From NCBI GenBank assembly GCA_017416885.1, contig JAFQAM010000023.1, forward strand, positions 1 through 6,611: a stretch of DNA of 6,611 bases, read 5' to 3'. This document shows, in pieces, positions 1 through 5,127 of the stretch. Below the pieces are notes generated by a model. That model was not told where the DNA came from and made no database searches. It worked only from the letters and a program-made list of their open reading frames with translations. Source of the DNA: Clostridia bacterium (GTDB lineage Bacteria; Bacillota; Clostridia; Oscillospirales; CAG-272). The first letter of the stretch is position 1; each line of letters opens with the position of its first letter. The translations under genes were made by a program, and so were the position numbers.

Positions 1-744
1 AATATCCATCATTTCGCTTTCAATAGGAGTAATATCAAGCTTAAAATCTCCCGTGTGAAGCACCACGCCCCAAGGTGTAGTAATAGCCAAAGCGCAAGCA
101 TCAGCAATTGAATGGTTTACTCGTATAAACTCAATCTTAAAGCAACCGACATTCACCTTATCGCCTGCGCTGACATTATTTAATTTAACACTCTGTAATA
201 GCTTATGCTCAATCAGCTTGTTTTCCAAAATTCCAAGAGTCAATTTTGTACCGTAAACAGGCACATTACAGCTTCTTAAAAAGTAGGGAAGCGAGCCGAT
301 ATGGTCCTCGTGTCCGTGAGTTAAAAATACGCCTCTCACCTTATGAATGTTATTTTGAATATAAGTAAAATCGGGAATTACAAGGTCAACACCAAGCATA
401 TCATCATCAGGAAAGCCGATTCCGCAATCCACAATAATAATATCCTCACCGCACTCTAAAACAGTCATATTCTTGCCAATCTCATTAAGCCCACCAAGAG
501 CAAAAATCCTTAGCTTATGCGGATATACCTTTTTAATTTCTTGCTTTTTCTTTTTCTGTGTCCCCACATTTTTTGTAGATTTTTTTGTAGTATTTTTAGC
601 TTTTGTATTGCTTGCTTTAGTAGATTTGCTTTGCGACGACTTTACACTTTTACTCTTGTTTGTATTTTTACTTGCAGTAGTTGTCTTTTTAGTCTTATTC
701 CAATTAGCTTTCTTTTTAGTCTGCTTTTCAGTTTTTTCTGCCAT
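1..744 (-). CDS. rnj: Ribonuclease J, N-terminal part (gene runs off the left edge)
   Basis: This is the first 248 codons of a metallo-beta-lactamase/beta-CASP ribonuclease, the 5'-to-3' exonuclease and endonuclease that matures and degrades RNA in the cytoplasm of Firmicutes. Seen directly: after a basic N-terminal extension, the core begins near residue 77 with the RNase J stretch FALGGLNEIGKNM. The metal-binding motif HGHEDH lies at residues 143-148, VPVYGTKLTLGILENK at 161-176, NHSIADA at 210-216 and the metal-ligand motif HTGDFK at 230-235. Residues 1-75 are low-complexity, rich in Lys, Thr, Ser and Asn, and probably disordered. B. subtilis RNase J1 has no comparable extension, but lysine-rich extensions occur in clostridial homologues as far as I know. 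The ATG at 744-742 is chosen because AAGGAAAGGAG lies just upstream. The rest of the beta-lactamase domain, the beta-CASP domain and the C-terminal domain lie outside the window. The family assignment is very secure; J1 versus J2 cannot be decided. Confidence 0.96.
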   Translation of the reverse strand, partial: MAEKTEKQTKKKANWNKTKKTTTASKNTNKSKSVKSSQSKSTKASNTKAKNTTKKSTKNVGTQKKKKQEIKKVYPHKLRIFALGGLNEIGKNMTVLECGEDIIIVDCGIGFPDDDMLGVDLVIPDFTYIQNNIHKVRGVFLTHGHEDHIGSLPYFLRSCNVPVYGTKLTLGILENKLIEHKLLQSVKLNNVSAGDKVNVGCFKIEFIRVNHSIADACALAITTPWGVVLHTGDFKLDITPIESEMMDI

Positions 745-881
745 AAATTCTCCTTTCCTTTAATTTGCGTAAATGCACGCAAAAAGCGCCGTCACTAAGT
801 GACGGAATTTATTATTGTCATATCACTATGTGTAAAACGGCCCCACATAGCGTAGCTGACAAGTGTAAACGAAATTATATT
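745..881 (-). promoter_or_regulatory. Structured 5' leader of the RNase J gene
   Basis: This non-coding stretch separates the predicted transcription start (about 881) from the RNase J start codon. Read on the minus strand it can form three hairpins in order. The first has an outer stem of 857-862 with 815-820 (TTGTCA/TGACAA) enclosing an inner stem of 844-850 with 826-832 (CTATGTG/CACATAG). The second is a 7-bp stem of 799-805 with 789-795 (CCGTCAC/GTGACGG) with a TTA loop, followed within 3 nt by five Ts (785-781), so it resembles a weak terminator. The third is a 7-bp stem of 777-783 with 764-770 (TTTGCGT/ACGCAAA). The Shine-Dalgarno sequence (749-757) then lies exposed before the ATG. I match it to no known riboswitch. 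The pairings are seen; a role in attenuation or autoregulation is inference. Part of it (TTGTCAGCT) resembles the hairpin repeat near 6125-6142, so it may derive from a repeat. Confidence 0.5.
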
Positions 882-887
882 AAGCAC

Positions 888-916
888 ATTATATCACATT
901 TTTTGCTACAAGTCAA
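888..916 (-). promoter_or_regulatory. Sigma-A promoter for the RNase J gene
   Basis: On the minus strand the -35 box TTGACT (916-911) and the -10 box TATAAT (893-888) are separated by exactly 17 bp, and a TG dinucleotide one base before the -10 box makes it an extended -10. Transcription should start near 881. The -35 box begins 3 bp after the stop codon of the upstream small membrane protein, so RNase J can be transcribed independently of the spmAB cluster. Confidence 0.85.
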
Positions 917-919
917 GCA

Positions 920-1186
920 TTAACCGAACAGGAAGAAGCACATAACGGAAACCGCAACGCCAATAAGCATTCCAACAGATAAAACCAAAGGATAAAGCGT
1001 CTGCTTTTTCTGCTTCCCCTTTGATTTTTCCTGATATATTCCGTTTGCGATTTTTGTCGCCTCACAAACAATATCATCCTTATTCATAGAATCATATTCA
1101 GGCTTAATCACAAAATATGCTTCCTCGAAAATATCGCATCCCGTATCCTTTAAAAAAATTATTTTCTTTTGACAGCCCTTTAACAT
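920..1186 (-). CDS. Small single-pass membrane protein downstream of spmAB (function unknown)
   Basis: This is an 88-residue protein. The first 55 residues form a soluble region containing the phrase FEEAYFVIKPE (residues 20-30) and a helix-like stretch DDIVCEATKIANGIYQEK (37-54). A basic linker (KSKGKQKKQ, 54-62) follows, then one hydrophobic segment (about 64-87) that ends the protein. The layout is that of a tail-anchored protein with its soluble part in the cytoplasm. The start at 1186 is supported by GTGAGG with a 5-base spacer. It lies 52 bp downstream of spmB on the same strand, so it is probably the third gene of the spm operon. I recall similar short proteins with an F-E-E-A-[YF]-F motif in other Clostridia but cannot assign a function. 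A role in sporulation is inferred from position only. No terminator separates it from the RNase J promoter. Confidence 0.8.
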   Translation of the reverse strand: MLKGCQKKIIFLKDTGCDIFEEAYFVIKPEYDSMNKDDIVCEATKIANGIYQEKSKGKQKKQTLYPLVLSVGMLIGVAVSVMCFFLFG

Positions 1187-1238
1187 TCCAACCTCACACG
1201 ATTTTTTTAATAGTATTTACCAAAAAGAAAATACTTAT

Positions 1239-1754
1239 TCAAAAGAAAATCCTTGCAAGAATACAGGATAAAAATACAGATACCGCCATTACAAAAAGCG
1301 CGACAGGCATAAAATATTTTGTTTTCTTAATCTCCGAGGCTGAAAAATATACGCAGGACACATAAAAAACCGTGTCAGTAGAAGCCATAATAATGGATGC
1401 GCAAAGCGCAGCATAAGAATCCACACCGCACCTGGTGACAATATCAGTAAATGTCGCCAAGGATGCCCCGAAGGAAAGCGGTCTTGTAATTATCAAAGGA
1501 AAAATATCCTCGGGCACCCCAATTCTGTCAAATAAAGGCGCAAGCCAATCAGCCAGATATTCCGTCGCCCCCGAGGCTAAAAGCATATTAACTCCAATAA
1601 TCAAGGCGCACATTGACGGCAAAAGCTTAATTGCGCCATCAAGCCCATTTTTCGCCCCACGCAAAAAGAAAGAAAAATAATCCTTTTTTGAAAACAAAAT
1701 AATAACGCACAAAAGGAAAATAATAAACGGCAGTATATAATTAACTATCCCCAT
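1239..1754 (-). CDS. spmB: Spore maturation protein B (SpmB)
   Basis: This is a 171-residue polytopic membrane protein with hydrophobic segments near residues 3-21, 45-62, 83-103, 115-137 and 148-170. It aligns by eye with B. subtilis SpmB (about 178 residues): GVPEDIFPLIITRPLS (79-94) matches the GIPAEVVPLALIRPIS region, and the hallmark STDTVFYVSCVYFSASEIKK (125-144) is clear. It belongs to the nucleoside-recognition/Gate domain family. In Bacillus, spmA and spmB are mother-cell genes needed for spore core dehydration and heat resistance; the transported substrate is not established. The start codon lies inside the end of spmA (14-bp overlap) with GGGGA upstream, which suggests translational coupling. 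Length and motifs look intact, so I expect a working protein. Confidence 0.95.
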   Translation of the reverse strand: MGIVNYILPFIIFLLCVIILFSKKDYFSFFLRGAKNGLDGAIKLLPSMCALIIGVNMLLASGATEYLADWLAPLFDRIGVPEDIFPLIITRPLSFGASLATFTDIVTRCGVDSYAALCASIIMASTDTVFYVSCVYFSASEIKKTKYFMPVALFVMAVSVFLSCILARIFF

Positions 1755-2322
1755 TTATTTTCCCCATCAGCCTGCAAAGCAAAATTCCAATAACCATACA
1801 AGCAAAGGAGCATATCCACACAGGCACAATAATTTCATATGTATATGTAGCGCCCATTTTTTGCCTTATAGCAATAATAGTTGTGGGAATTATATTAAAG
1901 CACGCGCACCCAAGCATACAAAGCATAATCATATCATTTGTTGCAACACCCTTCCTTTTGCCTCTTTCCATTTTAGAAATAGCGTTAATAGCAAGAGGAG
2001 TCACCGCATTTGATACTCCTAAAACCCCCGCGCTTATACAAGCGGTAATTTCCTCTGTCGCAATCCCGCTTTTGAACGCAGACGGAAAAACAAGCCTCAT
2101 TACAGGCGTAAGCAACCTTGACACTCTCTTTATTATTCCGCTTTCCTTTAATATTTCCATTATCCCATTCCAAAGCGCCATAACGCCAATAAGCGAAATG
2201 CAAAGCGTCACACTCTTATCCGCCCCTTCTAAAATGCTTTTTGAAACACTCTCCATACTGCCGTTAAAAGCGCCGAAAATAAAAGCAACAATACATAAAA
2301 TTGAGAAGCATTTACCAAGCAT
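1741..2322 (-). CDS. spmA: Spore maturation protein A (SpmA)
   Basis: This is a 193-residue membrane protein, close to the usual SpmA length of about 196. Diagnostic stretches are FGAFNGSMESVSKSILEGA near residues 16-34, LLTPVMRLVFP at 70-80, LGVSNAVTPLAINAISKM at 101-118 (B. subtilis SpmA reads LGNAATPLGIKAM here), and NIIPTTIIAIRQKMGA at 143-158. The last of these contains the conserved IPTT-IAIR motif. It carries the nucleoside-recognition/Gate domain and is thought to act with SpmB in the forespore-surrounding membranes during spore core dehydration. The ATG at 2322 is backed by GAGG with a 6-base spacer and by alignment of the N-terminus. It is the first gene of a minus-strand cluster with spmB and a small membrane protein. 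In Bacillus these genes are under sigma-E. I looked for a sigma-E promoter upstream but none is convincing. The gene is divergent from the AbrB-like regulator. Confidence 0.95.
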   Translation of the reverse strand: MLGKCFSILCIVAFIFGAFNGSMESVSKSILEGADKSVTLCISLIGVMALWNGIMEILKESGIIKRVSRLLTPVMRLVFPSAFKSGIATEEITACISAGVLGVSNAVTPLAINAISKMERGKRKGVATNDMIMLCMLGCACFNIIPTTIIAIRQKMGATYTYEIIVPVWICSFACMVIGILLCRLMGKINGDS

Positions 2323-2363
2323 AATATACCTCGTTAAAAAATGGTTAATTATTCTAAAAAATA

Positions 2364-2392
2364 TTGACTAATTGGAAAAAATATGCTACAAT
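2364..2392 (+). promoter_or_regulatory. Sigma-A promoter for the AbrB-like gene
   Basis: The -35 box TTGACT (2364-2369) and the -10 box TACAAT (2387-2392) are 17 bp apart, and TG at 2384-2385 makes an extended -10. Transcription should begin near 2399, giving a leader of about 43 nt. The promoter sits 42 bp from the divergent spmA start codon, so factors bound here could affect both directions. Confidence 0.82.
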
Positions 2393-2441
2393 TACTTCGA
2401 TGTTCAAATACATCAAATACCCCTATGGAAAGGAAAAGAAG

Positions 2442-2687
2442 ATGAAATCAACAGGAATTGTAAGAAAGCTTGACGAGCTTGGCAGAGTAGTATTGCCAAT
2501 GGAAATGCGTGTAACTCTTGACATTAAGCCAAAGGATCCGATTGAAATATTTGTAGAAGGCAATCAGATTATATTAAGAAAATATGAGCCAACCTGTATA
2601 TTCTGTGGAAGCGCAAGCAACAATGTTTTGCTTAACGGCAAAAGAGTTTGCAGAGCGTGTATCGAAAAGCTCAACGCAACAAAATAA
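2442..2687 (+). CDS. abrB: AbrB/SpoVT-family transition-state regulator with C-terminal zinc-knuckle tail
   Basis: This is an 81-residue DNA-binding protein. Residues 1-48 form the swapped-hairpin AbrB domain: the MKSTGIVRKLDELGRVVLP start is nearly identical to B. subtilis AbrB, followed by EMRVTLDIKPKDPIEIFVEGNQIILRKYEP. The Bacillus DNA-contact arginines R8, R15 and R23 are present, but the fourth (R24) is Val here. The C-terminus differs from Bacillus AbrB: it has CIFC (52-55) and CRAC (70-73), a likely zinc knuckle common in clostridial AbrB proteins. AbrB homologues are small multimeric regulators that repress stationary-phase and sporulation genes. The start at 2442 matches the family and has AAAGGA upstream. 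An in-frame TTG at 2364 would add 26 residues but coincides with the promoter -35 box. The gene is monocistronic, with its own promoter and terminator. Target genes are unknown; its own promoter and divergent spmA are natural candidates. Confidence 0.93.
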   Translation: MKSTGIVRKLDELGRVVLPMEMRVTLDIKPKDPIEIFVEGNQIILRKYEPTCIFCGSASNNVLLNGKRVCRACIEKLNATK

Positions 2688-2709
2688 TAGCCGCTCAGGC
2701 AAATATCCG

Positions 2710-2738
2710 GCCAATATTTTTTAATATTGGCTTGTTTT
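2710..2738 (+). terminator. Rho-independent terminator of the AbrB-like gene
   Basis: A perfect 9-bp stem, GCCAATATT (2710-2718) with AATATTGGC (2723-2731), encloses a TTTT loop. It is followed by the T-rich run TTGTTTT. It lies 22 bp after the stop codon and separates the regulator from the fucosidase gene. The stem is AT-rich, so read-through is possible. Confidence 0.75.
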
Positions 2739-2755
2739 ATAATTTTATTAAAATT
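2727..2755 (+). promoter_or_regulatory. Weak candidate promoter with an overlapping AT-rich inverted repeat, upstream of the fucosidase gene
   Basis: TTGGCT (2727-2732) and TAAAAT (2749-2754), spaced by 16 bp, could be the -35 and -10 boxes, giving a start near 2761. The candidate -10 lies inside a 15-bp inverted repeat, AATTTTA-T-TAAAATT (2741-2755), which could be an operator. The region is so AT-rich that such matches are expected by chance. No better promoter is seen between the terminator and the fucosidase start. Confidence 0.3.
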
Positions 2756-2779
2756 TTAAAAAATTAGAACGGAGAAATT

Positions 2780-5092
2780 ATGGAAGCCTTACTTAAATAT
2801 TCAAAGCCTGCAAATTATTTTGAAGAAGCGCTGCCGCTTGGCAACGGTCAGCTTGGCGCTATGGTGTACGGTAAAACTCAGCTTGAAAGAATTTCAATCA
2901 ATCACGATACGCTTTGGTCAGGCAAGCCAGGTGATACCTTCGTTGAAGGAGCTTACGAATCAAACGAAAAAGCCAAAAAATTAGTAAACGAAGGAAAGCG
3001 CTATGAGGCGCAAAGAGAAATTGAGGAAAATTTTACAGGCAAATGGCTCAACTCCTATATGCTTCTTGGTGATCTTTATATCGAAAGAGAAGGAGCAACA
3101 ACCAAAACAGAAAATTATATCCGTACACTTGACCTTGAAAATTCAATTGCAAAGGTAAGCTATACCGAGGACGGAATTGATTTTACAAGAGAATATTTTG
3201 TATCATATCCAAATGACTGTATGATGGTAAGGCTGACATCCAATAAGCCCGTCAGCTACAAGATATCTGCCGATTGCGTGGGCAAAAGCGCGGTTACAAG
3301 ATGCAGAGACAGTTTATATTTAACAGGCGAATGCCCGACAACCTTAGCTCCAAGCTACCATAAGGATGCATATCCGATTACATATGACGGTGACGGCGTA
3401 AAGGTCAGCGCAATTGTCAAGGCAGTAACAAACGGCACACTTGAAAAGGAAACCGAGGAAGCCGAGGTTGAAAGCACATTAAGAATTTTAGACTCCACCG
3501 ATGTAGTGCTTTATTTCTGCGCGGAAACAAGCTTTATTTCCTTCGATAAGCTTCCAACCAAGGAAACCTTCTATGCTTGCATAGATAAAATGGAAAAGCT
3601 ATCACAAAATAGCTACGAGGACATCAAAAACGCGCACACAAGTGATGTAAGTAAGCTATTTAACCGCGTGAAAACCGACTTCGGCGGCAAACCGAGCAGC
3701 CTTGACACCGACGAAAGATTGAAAAGCGAAAATAAAGACTTAGGTCTTTGCGAGCTTCTTTATAATTTCGGCAGATATTTAATAATTGCCGCATCAAGAG
3801 AAGGCTCTCGCGCAACAAATCTACAAGGCATTTGGAACGATAGCTTCTATGCGCCGTGGTCCTCTAACTATACATTAAATATCAATGCCGAAATGAACTA
3901 TTGGCCTGTGCTTATGAATAATCTTGTAAGCTGTAATCTTCCAATTATTGAGCAAACCAAAAATATCAGCCAAAACGGTAAGGAAACCGCAAAGCGCCTC
4001 TATCACGCAGAGGGCTTCGTGTCTCACCATAATAGCGATATTTGGGCGCATACCACACCTGTCGGCAATAAGAGAGTAAACTCAACTCAATACGCATATT
4101 GGAATATGTCAGGCGGATGGCTATGCCGTCACCTTTACGAGCATTACGAATATACACTTGATAAGGATTTCTTAAAGGAAACCGCATATCCGATTATGAA
4201 GGAGTGCGCCAAATTCTATCTTTCCGTTATGGAAAATTATAACGGCAAGTGGATTATCACCCCGTCAACCTCACCCGAAAACAGCTACAACGCAGACGGA
4301 CACCTTATTTATCTTGCAAAATATACAGTAATGTCACAGTCAATTGCAGAGGACCTATTTAAAAACTTGTCAAAAGCATCGAAAATTCTCGGCATTGACG
4401 ACGATTTTACAAAGGAAATCAATTCAAGAAAAGACCATATCGGCATTTACGAAAAGGGAAGCGACGGAGAGCTTCTTGAATACGATGGCGACTATGAGGA
4501 AACCGATATTTACCACCGCCATGTATCTCACCTGTACGCATTCTATCCCGCTGATATCATAACCACCGAAAACAACCCCGAGGTGTCACAAATGGTTAAA
4601 CGCACTCTTGAAAGAAGAGGAGACGAGGGCACAGGCTGGAGTATGGGATGGAAGGTATGTCTGTGGGCGAAGCTTAAGGACGGCGACCACGCGCTGAAAT
4701 TAGTAAAAAACCAATTAAGATATATGCCCGCAAAGCCGGATGAAAACCACGATATGTGGCACGCAGGCGGCACATATGCAAATATGTTTGATGCTCACCC
4801 ACCGTTCCAGATTGACGGTAACTACGGTGTATGCGCAGGTATTGCTCAAATGTTCCTGCAATGCGAGGACGGCAAGGTAAAAATCCTACCGGCTCTCCCA
4901 ACCGAAATGAGCAAGGGAAGCATCAAGGGACTGCTTGCTAAGGGCAATATCACAGTTGATATTGAATGGCAAAATAACAAAGCAACAAGTGTAAAATTAG
5001 TAACACCTTTCAAGCAAACTGCTATAATAAATATTGAGGGCAAGGATATTTCCGTATCATTAAAGCCCAACGAAATTTATACAGTTGTTTAA
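2780..5092 (+). CDS. GH95-family alpha-L-fucosidase (cytoplasmic)
   Basis: This 770-residue glycoside hydrolase is full length for a GH95 enzyme without extra modules. The N-terminal beta-sandwich domain (about 6-245) opens with the family signature PANYFEEALPLGNGQLGAMVYG and DTLWSGKPGD. The (alpha/alpha)6 catalytic barrel (about 280-690) has NLQGIWND (347-354), YTLNINAEMNYWP (364-376), TSPENSY (497-503), HRHVSHLY (579-586) and FDAHPPFQIDGNYG (670-683). A small beta domain ends the protein. By comparison with the B. bifidum AfcA structure, Glu500 is the probable general acid, and Asn367 and Asn369, with an Asp in the FDAHPPFQIDGN motif, probably activate the water. GH95 enzymes invert, mostly cleaving alpha-1,2-fucosyl linkages in H-antigen, milk or plant glycans; some prefer alpha-L-galactosides. 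There is no signal peptide or anchor, so it should act on imported oligosaccharides, but no transporter or fucose catabolic gene is in view. GGAG lies 5 bases before the ATG. It is probably co-transcribed with the aminotransferase gene. Confidence 0.95.
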   Translation: MEALLKYSKPANYFEEALPLGNGQLGAMVYGKTQLERISINHDTLWSGKPGDTFVEGAYESNEKAKKLVNEGKRYEAQREIEENFTGKWLNSYMLLGDLYIEREGATTKTENYIRTLDLENSIAKVSYTEDGIDFTREYFVSYPNDCMMVRLTSNKPVSYKISADCVGKSAVTRCRDSLYLTGECPTTLAPSYHKDAYPITYDGDGVKVSAIVKAVTNGTLEKETEEAEVESTLRILDSTDVVLYFCAETSFISFDKLPTKETFYACIDKMEKLSQNSYEDIKNAHTSDVSKLFNRVKTDFGGKPSSLDTDERLKSENKDLGLCELLYNFGRYLIIAASREGSRATNLQGIWNDSFYAPWSSNYTLNINAEMNYWPVLMNNLVSCNLPIIEQTKNISQNGKETAKRLYHAEGFVSHHNSDIWAHTTPVGNKRVNSTQYAYWNMSGGWLCRHLYEHYEYTLDKDFLKETAYPIMKECAKFYLSVMENYNGKWIITPSTSPENSYNADGHLIYLAKYTVMSQSIAEDLFKNLSKASKILGIDDDFTKEINSRKDHIGIYEKGSDGELLEYDGDYEETDIYHRHVSHLYAFYPADIITTENNPEVSQMVKRTLERRGDEGTGWSMGWKVCLWAKLKDGDHALKLVKNQLRYMPAKPDENHDMWHAGGTYANMFDAHPPFQIDGNYGVCAGIAQMFLQCEDGKVKILPALPTEMSKGSIKGLLAKGNITVDIEWQNNKATSVKLVTPFKQTAIINIEGKDISVSLKPNEIYTVV

Positions 5093-5125
5093 TTAAGAGG
5101 CTGTACCTCTTAATTAGGGAGGTAC
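5091..5125 (+). promoter_or_regulatory. Intercistronic hairpin with alternative pairing to the downstream Shine-Dalgarno sequence
   Basis: A perfect 10-bp stem, AATTAAGAGG (5091-5100) with CCTCTTAATT (5106-5115), begins in the fucosidase stop codon and has the loop CTGTA. GTACCTC (5103-5109), from the loop and 3' arm, is also the exact complement of GAGGTAC (5119-5125), which contains the aminotransferase Shine-Dalgarno sequence GGGAGG. The two folds cannot coexist: one frees and the other hides the ribosome binding site. No T-run follows, so it is not an ordinary terminator. It resembles the hairpin at 5985-6008 and may be a member of the same repeat family. The regulatory role is inference. 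Confidence 0.5.
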
Positions 5126-5127
5126 AT

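Noticed and set aside
473..798. Two overlapping plus-strand frames encoding Phe/Leu/Cys-rich peptides that look membrane-like
   Set aside because: They are antisense to the Lys/Thr-rich N-terminus of RNase J; AAA and AAG codons read backwards give TTT and CTT, hence the false hydrophobic protein. There is no good ribosome site.
745..881. Known riboswitch in the RNase J leader
   Set aside because: The hairpins do not match the conserved cores of the riboswitch classes I can recall, and the gene is not a metabolic target. It is kept only as an unassigned structured leader.
1883..2371. A 162-codon plus-strand frame
   Set aside because: It is the antisense shadow of spmA, which is a clear family match with a ribosome site and operon context.
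2323..2400. Sigma-E promoter for spmA
   Set aside because: On the minus strand there are AT-rich matches such as GTCAATATT, but no properly spaced CATA-type -10 box stands out from the composition, so it is not annotated.
2364..2441. N-terminal extension of the AbrB-like gene from an in-frame TTG at 2364
   Set aside because: The TTG is part of the -35 box, the predicted transcript starts downstream of it, and the family N-terminus MKSTGIVRK begins exactly at the ATG at 2442, which has its own ribosome site.
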